A stretch of DNA of 64,000 nt from Streptomyces sp. Alt3. GTDB lineage: Bacteria; Actinomycetota; Actinomycetes; Streptomycetales; Streptomycetaceae. Shown here piece by piece: positions 51,830 to 60,720 of this stretch. A program made the translations under genes and the position numbers. Below the pieces are notes generated by a model. That model ran no database searches, had not been told where the DNA came from, and saw nothing but the letters and a program-made list of their open reading frames with translations. Numbering within the stretch: the stretch's first letter is position 1; the number at the start of each line of letters is the position of its first letter. The stretch spans positions 744,001 through 808,000 of the forward strand of contig NZ_CP120983.1 of assembly GCF_030719215.1 (NCBI RefSeq). Reading direction: 5' to 3'.

Positions 51830-52021
51830 GGCCGGTCAGTCTAGGAGCCCGGCGGTCATGTCCGTCCGCGAGTCGAGCCGCGCCGCACCGGTCGGGCACG
51901 TCGACGCCTGCGGCGGTTGTCCGGCCGGCGGGTGCCTCCTCGGAGCGCCGCCCCTGCCCACCAAGCCGGTCATGGGGCGCCGGCGGTCCACGGCCAGGCT
52001 GCCACTCGGTCGCCGAGGGCC

Positions 52022-53107
52022 CTACCGCAGACGCGCGACCCGGCCTTTCTCGCCCGCGGCCCAGCACCCGCCGCCCGGGGCGCAGTCGACCGTGTCGTAC
52101 GAGCCGGTGTCCACGGTCCGCCAGCTGCGGCCACCGTCCCGCGTGACGTCGGTGCCGGTCGGGCCCACCGCGAGAGCCGACCGCCGGCTGTGCGGCAGCC
52201 ATGTGACGCCGGACCGGTAGGCGGGCGGCGGGGCGTCCGCACGCCGCCAGTTCCGGCCGCCGTCGCCGGTGACGGACGCGGCGTCGGGCGACGCCTGGCC
52301 CGCCCGGTAGTCGCCGCCCACCGCGATGCCGTGCGTCCGGTCGTGGAAGGCGAGACCGAAGACTCCCCGTGCCGGGTCCCCCGCCGGGATCCGTGACGCG
52401 GCCGTCTTCCAGGTGAGGCCGCGGTCGTCGGAGTGCAGCACCCGGGCGGTCGCCGCGCCGCCGGTGGCGAGCCACACGTCGCTGCTGCCCGAACTGACGA
52501 GGCATTGGCCACTCGCGGCGAATCCGGCCTCGCCCGGCTGCGCCTCAGGCATCCCCGCGTCGGGCAGCACCCGCCAGTTCCGCCCGCCGTCCGAGGTCGA
52601 CAGGATGCGGAACCTCCCGTCCACCGGGTCACTCATCGCGAGCCCGTGACGGGTGTCGAAGAAGGTCAGGCAGTCGTAGAAGGCCCGGGCATCGGTGTTA
52701 CGGAAGGACTCGGTCCAGGTCCTGCCGCCGTCCTCGGTGCGGAAGATCCGGGACGCCTCACCCTCGCCGATGGACAGCGCCACCGCCCGCCGCCGGTCGA
52801 ACGCCTCGATGTCACGGAATTCCAGTCCTGCCGCGCCGGCGGGCGAGACATCGCGCCAGTGGCGCCCTCCGTCGGTGGTGCGCAGCACCACACCCCCGGA
52901 GCCTGCGGCCCACGCGGCATCGCGGCCGACCGCGGCGAGGCCCCGGAAGCGCGCCTGGGTACCCGTGTCGGTCAGTACCCATCCCGGGTCGCGTTCCTCG
53001 TGGCCGCCCGGTGCGGCCTGCGCCGTCGGCGCGGCCGGCACTGCGGTCACCGCCAGGCCGCACAGCACCGAAACCATCAGCCGTCTCGTCTTCCCCATGA
53101 CCGTCAT
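52022..53107 (-). CDS. Secreted BNR-repeat beta-propeller protein
   Basis: 361 aa with an N-terminal signal peptide (basic MGKTRRLMVS, hydrophobic VLCGLAVTAVPAA, cleavage near AQAAP). The rest is made of repeated sialidase/YCF48-like motifs: TTDGGRHW, TEDGGRTW, TSDGGRNW, SDDRGLTW, TGDGGRNW, TRDGGRSW. This predicts a six- or seven-bladed propeller. Family members are often called oxidoreductases without evidence; catalytic residues of sialidases are not apparent. ATG 53107 is used, and ATG 53098 is equally possible. Confidence 0.85.
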   Translation of the reverse strand: MTVMGKTRRLMVSVLCGLAVTAVPAAPTAQAAPGGHEERDPGWVLTDTGTQARFRGLAAVGRDAAWAAGSGGVVLRTTDGGRHWRDVSPAGAAGLEFRDIEAFDRRRAVALSIGEGEASRIFRTEDGGRTWTESFRNTDARAFYDCLTFFDTRHGLAMSDPVDGRFRILSTSDGGRNWRVLPDAGMPEAQPGEAGFAASGQCLVSSGSSDVWLATGGAATARVLHSDDRGLTWKTAASRIPAGDPARGVFGLAFHDRTHGIAVGGDYRAGQASPDAASVTGDGGRNWRRADAPPPAYRSGVTWLPHSRRSALAVGPTGTDVTRDGGRSWRTVDTGSYDTVDCAPGGGCWAAGEKGRVARLR

Positions 53108-53294
53108 GGCGCTGGAAGCTAACCCAACAGGGGGCGGGCGTCCAGGGTGCGCCTCGCGAAACGGGGCAGTTGATCAGAGGGGAGAGTGGGGGGCGGTGAC
53201 GCAGCTCACGCCACCCGGCAGTGCACGGATGGAGACGTTCCGTCGTCTACTCCAGTGCCGGGAGCCGTTCGTCCGAGGCGAGAGGGAGCAGGTC

Positions 53295-53711
53295 TTGTCC
53301 ACCGTAATCGAGCAGTCCGTGCAGGCGCGCATGGTCGCGTCCGCACCGCGCATGGAGACGCTGCCCGCCACCCTGCACTACGACCGCAAGGACCCCTTCG
53401 CCGTCCGCATGGCGTTCCCGGCGCCCGCGACCCTCGAAGGCACCGAGGTCTCCTGGGAGTTCTCCCGGGAGCTGCTCGCCACAGGCATGGACGCGCCGGC
53501 AGGCGTCGGCGACGTCCGCGTCCGGCCGTTCGGGTACGACCGCACGGTCCTGGAGTTCCACGCGATCGAGGGCATCGCGATGGTGCATGTGCGCACGTCG
53601 GAGCTGCGCCGTTTCCTGAAGCGGGCGCAGGAACTCGTCCCGGTGGGGGACGAGTACCTCTTCCTGGACCTGGACGGCGACCTGACCGATCTGCTGGGCG
53701 GTTCCGCCTGA
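53295..53711 (+). CDS. ssgD: SsgA-like sporulation/cell-division regulator, probably SsgD
   Basis: 138 aa member of the Streptomyces SALP family, which guides septum formation and peptidoglycan during sporulation. Diagnostic stretches are LHYDRKDPFAVRMAF, WEFSRELLATGM, GDVRVRPFG and FLKRAQELVP. The start is TTG 53295 with GGGAG six nt upstream, giving STVIEQSVQARM at the N-terminus; an ATG at 53229 in frame would add 22 unrelated residues. The ssgD name rests on remembered sequence and on synteny with SCO6722. Confidence 0.85.
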   Translation: MSTVIEQSVQARMVASAPRMETLPATLHYDRKDPFAVRMAFPAPATLEGTEVSWEFSRELLATGMDAPAGVGDVRVRPFGYDRTVLEFHAIEGIAMVHVRTSELRRFLKRAQELVPVGDEYLFLDLDGDLTDLLGGSA

Positions 53712-53727
53712 GTCCGGTCGAGCCCGG

Positions 53728-53760
53728 CCTGAACCCCGCCTGATCCCCGCCTGATCCCCG
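53728..53760. repeat. Three tandem 11-bp repeats after ssgD
   Basis: CCTGAACCCCG followed by two exact copies of CCTGATCCCCG, starting 17 bp past the ssgD stop and just before the convergent hydrolase gene. It is a short tandem repeat likely to vary in copy number between strains. Confidence 0.75.
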
Positions 53761-53776
53761 CCGCCGGGAGACACGG

Positions 53777-54955
53777 TCAGCCGGTGCGGCACAGGGCGTG
53801 GTCGACGAGGTCGCGCAGCGCGTCCTCCTGACGGGCCGCCGTGTGAGGGTCTCCGGAGCGGCTGTGCGCGGAGACGGTGACGGTGCGCCGGCCGTCCGTG
53901 GTCGTCGCCGCCCGGACGACATATCCGAAGCCGCTCCCTCCGTGCCCGAGGTAGCCGCCGCCGCAGGACAACGGTGTGAAGAACAGGCCCAGGCCGTCCT
54001 GGGTGCCCTCCGGGTGACCGCTGTCCGGTGGTACCGGCACGGTGTTCCGCATGGCGGCGAGTTCGGCGGGCTTCAGCAGCTGCCCCCTGGCCAGTGCGGA
54101 GAAGAAGCGGTTGAGGTCCCGGGCCGTGCCGGTCATCGAACCATCGGCCCCGCTGTCGAAGGGGCGGTAGGGGATCGTGGTGTCGACCATCGGTCCGTCC
54201 GCCGTGAACTGCTGGTAGTTCGCCGTGTGCGGGTGCGGGAGGAAGGGCCGAGTGCCGGGGGTGTCTGTGTGGCGCAGGCAGAGCGGGCGCAGGACACGGT
54301 CGTGGACCTGCTGCTCCCAGGTGGTGCCGGTGATCTTCTCGATGATCATCCCCAGGAGCACGTAGTTCGTGTTGGAGTAGGCCCATCGGGTGCCCGCCGG
54401 GAAGTCGGGTTCATGCCGCACGGCCAGGCCCACCAGTGCTTCGGGCTCGTAGGCGCGCCACCGGTCGGCGAAGTAGGTCCGGGCACCGGGGTCGGGGAAG
54501 ACGTCGTGGATGTAGTCGGACAGACCGCTGGTGTGCTGCAGCAGATCCCGGACGGTGACGGTCCGGCCGTCGTTGCCCGCGCCGGACACGACGCCGGGCA
54601 GCAGCTCCTCCACCGTCCCGTCGAGGGAGACGCGTTCCTCGCCCACCAGTTGCAGGAGGACGGTGGCGACGAACGTCTTGGTGGTACTGCCCAGCCGCAG
54701 GTACCCGTCCGTCGCGACGGGGCGGCGTGTGACCAGGTCCCCCACCCCGGAACGGGACGTGACGGTGCCGCCGGGGGTTTCCAGCCGGACCGCCACCCCC
54801 GTGACCCCGGTGTCCCGCAGCGCGTCGGCGTCACGCTGCACGGACCGGGCCGCGGCGGACGGGTGGGGTGCGGCCGAAGCCGCGGCAGATGGCAGAACCA
54901 GTGCCGGTACGAATGCCAGCACTGCGGCCGGTAACCACGAACGGTGAAGGATCAT
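53777..54955 (-). CDS. Secreted serine hydrolase (class C beta-lactamase / DD-peptidase fold)
   Basis: 392 aa with a signal peptide (hydrophobic WLPAAVLAFVPALVLPSAAASAA). Active-site motifs: SxxK as STTK (Ser90, Lys93), YxN as YSN (Tyr193, Asn195) and HGGSG in place of KTG near the C-terminus, typical of D-alanyl-D-alanine carboxypeptidases and esterases of this fold rather than true class C beta-lactamases. ATG 54955. It probably acts outside the membrane on peptidoglycan or D-amino-acid peptides. Confidence 0.88.
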   Translation of the reverse strand: MILHRSWLPAAVLAFVPALVLPSAAASAAPHPSAAARSVQRDADALRDTGVTGVAVRLETPGGTVTSRSGVGDLVTRRPVATDGYLRLGSTTKTFVATVLLQLVGEERVSLDGTVEELLPGVVSGAGNDGRTVTVRDLLQHTSGLSDYIHDVFPDPGARTYFADRWRAYEPEALVGLAVRHEPDFPAGTRWAYSNTNYVLLGMIIEKITGTTWEQQVHDRVLRPLCLRHTDTPGTRPFLPHPHTANYQQFTADGPMVDTTIPYRPFDSGADGSMTGTARDLNRFFSALARGQLLKPAELAAMRNTVPVPPDSGHPEGTQDGLGLFFTPLSCGGGYLGHGGSGFGYVVRAATTTDGRRTVTVSAHSRSGDPHTAARQEDALRDLVDHALCRTG

Positions 54956-55104
54956 GCCCCGACGCTAGGAGCGGAACGGCCCGCCGGCCATCCCGAATGC
55001 CCCCGGCCCGAACGGGTGCCGGCCGGATGGACATCGCGACGGGCGGACCCGGGTAGCCCGATCCGGTGAGCGGGCGGGGGCTCGCACGCGTGGCCCGAAT
55101 TCGG

Positions 55105-55134
55105 TTGCCTGGGCCCCGGACCCGCTCGTAACGT
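55105..55134 (+). promoter_or_regulatory. Candidate promoter of the ABC-F leader region
   Basis: TTGCCT (55105-55110) and TAACGT (55129-55134) separated by 18 bp form one of the better vegetative-type promoters in the window. Transcription would begin around 55140, leaving about 150 nt of leader before the ABC-F start. Confidence 0.5.
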
Positions 55135-55139
55135 CATCG

Positions 55140-55187
55140 GTGTCCCTGTCGTCGTCGGATCGGAGAAGGACGTTGCTCCACATCTGA
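55140..55187 (+). CDS. Possible regulatory leader peptide before the ABC-F gene
   Basis: In-frame options: a 15-codon frame from GTG 55140 (at the predicted transcription start) or a four-codon frame from TTG 55173, which has GGAGAAGG two nt upstream; both end at TGA 55187. Short uORFs with strong ribosome sites upstream of ABC-F resistance genes usually control attenuation by stalled ribosomes. Evidence is the Shine-Dalgarno, the promoter position and the gene type. Confidence 0.35.
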   Translation: MSLSSSDRRRTLLHI

Positions 55188-55293
55188 GGTGTCCGCCGAC
55201 CGCGCCGTGCGCTCTGCCGCGCCGCCGTGTCCCGCGTGACCCCAGTGTCCGAGCCGTTCTCCGTGATTCCTCCGACGCAGCCGGGAGACCCTT

Positions 55294-56939
55294 GTGCCTG
55301 CATCCACCACGCATATCCTCTGTTCCTCCCTCTCGTTCGCCTGGCCCGACGGGAGCGAGGTCTTCGACGGCTTGCAACTGACCGTGGGAAGTGGCCGCAC
55401 CGGACTGATCGGGCTCAACGGCTGCGGGAAGTCGACGCTGTTGCGGCTGATCGCCGGTGAACTCGGGCCGACGGAAGGACACATCAGGACCGTCGGCGAC
55501 ATCGGCCACCTCCCTCAGGACATCACCCTGGACACCGGGCTCCGGGTGGACGAGGTGCTGGGTGTCGCCACGACGCGCGCGGCGCTCCTCGCCATCGAGG
55601 GGGGCGACGCCGACGAGGCGCACTTCGCCGCCGTCGGGGACGACTGGGACGTCGAGGAGCGCGCCCGCGCGGTGCTCGACCAACTGGGCATGTCCGGTAC
55701 CGGCCTCGACCGCACCGTCGGCGAGCTGTCCGGCGGCGAGTGCGTACTGCTGCGGCTGGCGGCTCTGCTGCTCACCCGCCCTTCCGTCCTCCTGCTGGAC
55801 GAACCGACCAACAACCTCGATCTGTACGCCCGCAGACGGCTGTACGAAGCCGTCGACGCCTGGGCGGGAGTGCTGGTCGTGGTCAGCCATGACCGGGAGC
55901 TGCTGGAGCGGGTGGACCGGATCGCGGATCTCCGCGACGGCTCGGTCACCTGGTACGGCGGCAACCTGTCGGCGTACGAGGCGGCGCTGGCCGTGGAACA
56001 GGAGGCCGCCGAACGGATGGTGCGGGTCGCGGAGGCCGATGTCCGGCGGCAGCGGCGCGAACTCACCGACGCGCACGTCAAGCTCTCCCGGCGCAAGCGG
56101 TACGGGCAGAAGATGTGGGACACCAAGCGCGAGCCGAAGGCCGTGATGGGCCAGCGCAAGCAGACCGCCCAGGAGTCGGCGGGCAAGCACCGAATCATGC
56201 ACACGGAACGGCTGGCGGACGCGCAGGAGCGCCTCGGCGAGGCGGTCGAAGCGGTACGGGACGACGAGGCCATCCGCATCGAGCTGCCGCGGACCCGGGT
56301 CCATCCGGGCCGTGGCGTGCTGGTGCTCCGGGACCTCGAACTCGCCCACGGCGCACGGCTGAGGGGCGAGTGGGATCTGCGCGGACCGGAGCGGATCGCG
56401 CTGATCGGCCGCAACGGCGCGGGAAAGACGACCCTGCTGCGCACGATCGCGGGCGAGTCGGAGCCGGTCTCCGGCGAGGCGGTCCCGCAGGTGCCGGTGG
56501 GCTTCCTGCCGCAGCGTCTCGACGTCCTCGACGACGCGTTGTCCTTGGTGGGGAACGTGGCACGTGTCGCGCCGGGCACCACGGACAACGGCATCCGGGC
56601 GAGGCTGGCGCACTTCCTCTTCAAGGGCGGCAGGGCGGACCGCCCGGCCGGGACCCTCTCGGGTGGCGAGCGCCTCCGGGCCACGCTCGCGGCGCTGCTC
56701 CTCGCGGAGCCGGGCCTCAGCTGCTGATGCTGGACGAGCCGACGAACAGCCTCGACCTGTCCGGTGTGCACCGCCTGTCGTCGGCGCTGGAGGCGTACGA
56801 GGGAGCACTCATCGTGGCGAGTCACGACATGCCGTTCCTGGAGTCGCTGGGAATCACCCGGTGGCTGCTGCTGGACGCGGACGGACTCCGGGACGTCGAC
56901 CCCACGAAGCTGCCTGGGGTCGGCGGCGAAGGCGCCTGA
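55294..56939 (+). CDS. ABC-F family ATPase, apparent single-base frameshift in second ABC domain
   Basis: About 548 aa when joined. ABC1: GLNGCGKST, LSGGECVLLRLAALLL, VLLLDEPTNNLDL. ABC2: GRNGAGKTT, LSGGERLRATLAALLL, then Walker B LLMLDEPTNSLDL in another frame. Adding one base in the GGGCC run at 56712-56716 restores it; as given, translation stops at 56727 just before Walker B, which would be inactive. GTG 55294 follows GGGAG. Related in layout to macrolide-type ABC-F resistance proteins and, by synteny, to SCO6720. Sequencing error is likely because the downstream part is fully conserved. Confidence 0.8.
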
Positions 56940-57033
56940 CTTGTCCACTCCAGGGCGGCTTTCACCTGCAATGATGACATTGAGTGAGCACACAGTGCGA
57001 GGACCGGGCTTGGCTGTGGCCTTACTGCCGCCT

Positions 57034-57070
57034 TAACCTACGGTCACGTAACCTACGAAGCCGTAGGTAA
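57034..57070. promoter_or_regulatory. Repeated TAACCTACG motif and palindrome upstream of the desaturase
   Basis: TAACCTACG occurs at 57034-57042 and 57049-57057 (15-bp period), and the second copy pairs with CGTAGGT (57062-57068) as ACCTACG-AAGC-CGTAGGT, a perfect 7-bp inverted repeat. It ends 24 bp before the GTG. It resembles a TetR-type operator array for membrane-lipid desaturation control. Confidence 0.6.
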
Positions 57071-57093
57071 TTCTCCCGTCCCCAGGAGCCCCC

Positions 57094-58071
57094 GTGACGA
57101 TCACCTCTCCCCACCTCGGCAGTTCGAAGGCGTGGACCGACGCCCAGCTGCTGTACGCACTGGAGGAGGTGGTGGAGAAGGAACTCAACCGCCATCTCAA
57201 GGTCGCCAAGGACTGGATGCCCCACGAGTACGTGCCGTTCTCCGACGGCCGTAACTTCCCCGGATACTTCGAGGACGGGGAAGCGTGGGAGACCAGCCAG
57301 TCCAAGGTCACCGACATCGGGCGCATCGCCCTCGTCGTGAACCTGCTGACCGAGGACAACCTCCCCAGCTACCACCACGAGATCGCCTCCCTCTTCGGCC
57401 GCGACGGCGCCTGGGGCACCTGGGTGCACCGCTGGACCGCGGAGGAGGGCCGGCACGGCATCGTGATGCGCGACTACCTGCTCACCTCGCGCGCCGTGGA
57501 CCCGGACAAGCTCGAGCAGTTCCGCATGGCGCACATGGCGGAGGGCTTCGAGTCCGACAACCGCCACTCCATGCTGCACTCCGTGGCGTACGTCGCGTTC
57601 CAGGAGCTCGCCACCCGCGTCTCGCACCGCAACACCGGCCACCAGTCGGGCGACCCGGTCTGCGACCGGATGCTGGCCCGGATCGCGACCGACGAGAACC
57701 TGCACATGGTCTTCTACCGCAATCTGCTGGGCGCGGCCTTCGACCTGGCCCCGGATCTCACGATGCAGTCCGTACGTGACGTCGTCGTCAACTTCCGGAT
57801 GCCCGGACACGGCATGCCCGGCTTCGAGCGGGCCGCCGCGCAGATGGCGATCGGCGAGATCTACAACATGCGCATCCACCACGACGACGTGATCCAGCCC
57901 GTCCTGCGGTACCTGAAGGTCCTCGACATCGACGGCCTCGGCCCGGAGGGCCTCAAGGCGCAGGAGGAGCTCGGGCTCTACATGAACGGCCTGGACAGCG
58001 AGGCGTCGAAGTTCGACGAGAAGCTGGCGGCCCGCAAGGCCCGACTGGCGGCCAGGGCCGCCCAGGGCTGA
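57094..58071 (+). CDS. Acyl-ACP desaturase (DesA-like, soluble diiron)
   Basis: 325 aa ferritin-like diiron enzyme. Iron ligands fall in TEDNLPSYHHE (about 86-96), EEGRHG (117-122), FQELATRVSH and DENLHMVFY (near 202-210). It inserts a double bond into ACP-bound fatty acids. GTG 57094 follows AGGAG. The tandem TAACCTACG sites immediately upstream suggest tight transcriptional control. Length and motifs match actinobacterial DesA1/DesA2 rather than plant enzymes. Confidence 0.92.
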   Translation: MTITSPHLGSSKAWTDAQLLYALEEVVEKELNRHLKVAKDWMPHEYVPFSDGRNFPGYFEDGEAWETSQSKVTDIGRIALVVNLLTEDNLPSYHHEIASLFGRDGAWGTWVHRWTAEEGRHGIVMRDYLLTSRAVDPDKLEQFRMAHMAEGFESDNRHSMLHSVAYVAFQELATRVSHRNTGHQSGDPVCDRMLARIATDENLHMVFYRNLLGAAFDLAPDLTMQSVRDVVVNFRMPGHGMPGFERAAAQMAIGEIYNMRIHHDDVIQPVLRYLKVLDIDGLGPEGLKAQEELGLYMNGLDSEASKFDEKLAARKARLAARAAQG

Positions 58072-58073
58072 CC

Positions 58074-58128
58074 GTCCGGCGATCCGCCCGGCAGGGGCTC
58101 GGGATCCGCTCCCCGACCCCCGCCGGAC
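58074..58128 (+). terminator. Probable terminator after the desaturase
   Basis: Outer arms GTCCGGCG (58074-58081) and CGCCGGAC (58121-58128) with an inner GGGG/CCCC pairing. The loop is long, so the fold is only moderately convincing. The remainder of the gap to 58340 holds another GC hairpin around CCCGGG near 58170 but no gene. Confidence 0.45.
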
Positions 58129-58340
58129 AGCGGCGGCGTACGCCTCACGCGTGCGCCCCCGTTTCGCGCCCGGGCTTTTCCCGGGGCTTCACGGAACACG
58201 TACTCCGCGCCCCGGGCGCGTGGACGGCACCGACGCGCACGAGGGCCTGGGCCCCGGTTTCGCCGACGCGTGACGGACCGCCCGGGAAGCGGTGTCCGGC
58301 ACGGCCGGCCCCGGCAGCACGCACGGCTCGGGGCCCGTTC

Positions 58341-58583
58341 TCAGCCGCGCCTTCTGCGCAGCCGGTCCCGCTCCTTCTCGGAGAGGCCGCCCCACACACC
58401 GAAGCGTTCGTCGTGGGTGAGTGCGTACTCCAGGCAGGCGACGCGGCCCTCACAGGCGTTGCACAGTTGCTTGGCCTCACGGGTGGAGCTGCCCGGCGCC
58501 GGGAAGAAGAACTCCGGCCCGGCCTGCGCGCACAGCGCGGTCTCCTGCCAGGTGAGTTCGTCGGTCATGGTGTTGATCGGCAT
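58341..58583 (-). CDS. WhiB-family iron-sulfur transcriptional regulator
   Basis: 80 aa. Four conserved Cys at 18, 41, 44 and 50 (C...CxxCxxxxxC) bind a redox-sensitive Fe-S cluster; GVWGG (62-66) and the basic C-terminus RLRRRR follow as in all Wbl proteins. Start ATG 58583 is used; ATG 58568 would begin MTDELTW and is also plausible. By remembered synteny it may correspond to SCO6715, but I do not assign a wbl letter. Confidence 0.9.
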   Translation of the reverse strand: MPINTMTDELTWQETALCAQAGPEFFFPAPGSSTREAKQLCNACEGRVACLEYALTHDERFGVWGGLSEKERDRLRRRRG

Positions 58584-58704
58584 GGGACCCACGATGCCCG
58601 TTGGCGATAAACATGTGATCAACGATGGTTCAACGAGCGGTTCGACCGGGTGCCGCACGCACCCGCACGGGTTGTTCCCACGATGCTCTGCGCAGGTCAG
58701 GACC

Positions 58705-59496
58705 CTACGGCATCGGTGCCGGCTTGATCACCGCGAAGGCGGCTCCGGCGGGGTCGGCGAAGGTCGCGATCCGGCCGACTTCGGCCAGATCCGTGGCGGC
58801 CATGGTCACCCGGCCGCCCAGCCGCTCCGCGGCGGACACCGTGGCGTCGGTGTCGTCCACGGCGAAGTACGGCAGCCAGTGCGGTCCGGCAGCGGTCTCG
58901 CTCGGCACCTGGTCGAGGGGTACGAGTCCCCCGAAGGCGGACTCGTCGTTGTCCGTGCCCGCGGGCCGGACGACCGTGTAGGAGCCGCCGGGAAAGCTCA
59001 TCTGGTTGGTCTGCCATCCGAAGACCGTGTGGAAGAAGGCGGCTGCCGAGGGCACGTCCGGGGTGTACAGCTCGGACCAGATCAGCGAACCGGGTTCCAT
59101 GATCATGCCAAGGCCGGGGTTCGTACCGGGCTGCCAGACGCCGAAGTACGCGCCGTTGTTGTCGGTGAAGCCGCCCATGCGCCCGTAGTCCAGCACGTCC
59201 ATCGGCGGGAAGGCCGCCGTGCCCCCGGCCTGTTCGACCGTCCGTGCGGTGGCGCCGGCGTCCGGGGTCTGGAAGTAGACCGACCAGGAGGGCTTTCCCT
59301 GGCCCTCGGGCACGGTCATGACGCCCGCGACGGTCCTGCCCCGCAGCTGATACGTCCCGTAGCCGCCGGTCTCGGGGCCTCCGGGCTGAAGCTCCCAGCC
59401 GAACAGACCGTTGTAGAAGACCGTGGCCGCGTCGATGTCGGGTGTGCCGAGATCGACCCAGTCCGGGGCGCCGGTCTCGAAGGACGGGTCGAGCAT
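58705..59496 (-). CDS. VOC (glyoxalase/bleomycin-resistance fold) family protein
   Basis: 263 aa with two tandem VOC modules (about 8-125 and 135-260), each with betaalphabetabetabeta pattern and DWVDLGTPD / IWSELYTPD openings. Similar proteins are annotated as hydroxylases or 27-kDa antigen-like glyoxalases. Putative metal ligands are not complete enough to predict chemistry. AGGAG precedes the ATG. Monocistronic on the minus strand. Confidence 0.85.
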   Translation of the reverse strand: MLDPSFETGAPDWVDLGTPDIDAATVFYNGLFGWELQPGGPETGGYGTYQLRGRTVAGVMTVPEGQGKPSWSVYFQTPDAGATARTVEQAGGTAAFPPMDVLDYGRMGGFTDNNGAYFGVWQPGTNPGLGMIMEPGSLIWSELYTPDVPSAAAFFHTVFGWQTNQMSFPGGSYTVVRPAGTDNDESAFGGLVPLDQVPSETAAGPHWLPYFAVDDTDATVSAAERLGGRVTMAATDLAEVGRIATFADPAGAAFAVIKPAPMP

Positions 59497-59641
59497 GGTG
59501 AGCTCCTAGGGCGGATCCTGTGCCTCGCGTGGTCCGTCACGCCAGGCTTCCCTCACCCTCCGAGTCTGGCACCGGGCACGGACGACCGCAGCCCCGGCGG
59601 GCCGGCCGGGCCCCCGGCCACGAGGGGCCCGGCCGGTCGGG

Positions 59642-60715
59642 TCAGCGTGCGACACCCAGCGCGGGGAGCACCGTCTCGGCGACCCTGTAGGCCTCTTCCA
59701 GCAGCGGGTTCCCGGAGAGGATGAAGGTGTCGACACCCAGGTCCTGGAACTCCCCGAGGCGCTCGACGACCTGGGCCGTCGAGCCCACGACCGCCGTGCC
59801 GGGGCCGGGCCTGAACAGGCTCATGCCCGGCCACATGTTGGGGTGTCTCTCCAGTTCCCGGGCGCGGGCCGGGACGCGTCCGCCGTGCTGCCGGAACTGA
59901 CGCTGCCAGCCCACCCCCTCCTCACCTGACCGGTCGCCGAGCATGCGGGCGTACGTCGCCTCGCTCGTGACGTCCAGCAGCCGGTCGGCGGCGGCCCACG
60001 CCTCGTCCTCCGTGTCGCGCACGATGAGGTGGAGCCGCAGACCGATGCGCAGGGTGCGGCCGTGGGCGCGGGCCCTGGCCCGGACCTTGTCCAGCTTCTC
60101 CTTCAGCAGGTGCGGCGGTTCGCCCCAGGTGAGGAAGACGTCGACGTGCTCGGCCGCCATCTCGATGCCCGGGTCGGACGAGCCGCCGAACCACAGCGGG
60201 ATGTGCGGGGCCTGCACTGGCTGGAGCTCCCGGAACGAGGCACCCGCGTCCTTCAGGTCGTAGAAGCGGCCCTTGTGGTCGAACACCTCCCCGGCGGTGA
60301 GGCGCTTCACGATCGACCAGTACTCGGCGCTGAGTGCGTACCGTTCGTCGTGCTCCACATGGAGCCCGTACTCCTTCAGCGCCTTCGTCGAGCCGTTGAC
60401 GACGTTGAAGCGCAGCCGGCCTCCGAAGAGCTGGTCGAAGCTCAGTGCCATCTTGGCCAGCAGCGTCGGCGAGATGAGCCCCGGGTGGACGGCGAGCAGC
60501 GGCTTGAACCGGGTGCTGGTGGTCGCGGCGAGGGCGCTGCCCAGCGGCCAGACGTCGTACAGGTCGGTGGCGAGCAGGGCGCCGCTGTAACCGAGCTGTT
60601 CGACGGTGCCGGCGAGCCGGCTGAGGTAGCCGAGGTCGGCGGGCCGCCGGCCCTCGGGCTCCCAGGGGTAGGCGCCTTCGCGCGGGATGATGTACCAGAG
60701 GACTTCCGGCGCCAT
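59642..60715 (-). CDS. ssuD: SsuD-type FMNH2-dependent alkanesulfonate monooxygenase
   Basis: 357 aa LLM-class flavin monooxygenase. YIIPREGAYPWEPEGRRPADLGYL near the N-terminus and LLATDLYDVWPLGSALAA, FNVVNGSTKALKEYG, IPLWFGGSSDPGIEMAAEHVDVFLTWGEPP are typical of SsuD. It releases sulfite from alkanesulfonates, needing reduced FMN from a reductase not seen here. It is last in the operon after ABC uptake genes, 5 bp from the second binding protein gene. Close relatives act on other sulfonates or sulfones. Confidence 0.88.
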   Translation of the reverse strand: MAPEVLWYIIPREGAYPWEPEGRRPADLGYLSRLAGTVEQLGYSGALLATDLYDVWPLGSALAATTSTRFKPLLAVHPGLISPTLLAKMALSFDQLFGGRLRFNVVNGSTKALKEYGLHVEHDERYALSAEYWSIVKRLTAGEVFDHKGRFYDLKDAGASFRELQPVQAPHIPLWFGGSSDPGIEMAAEHVDVFLTWGEPPHLLKEKLDKVRARARAHGRTLRIGLRLHLIVRDTEDEAWAAADRLLDVTSEATYARMLGDRSGEEGVGWQRQFRQHGGRVPARARELERHPNMWPGMSLFRPGPGTAVVGSTAQVVERLGEFQDLGVDTFILSGNPLLEEAYRVAETVLPALGVAR

Positions 60716-60720
60716 GGCGC

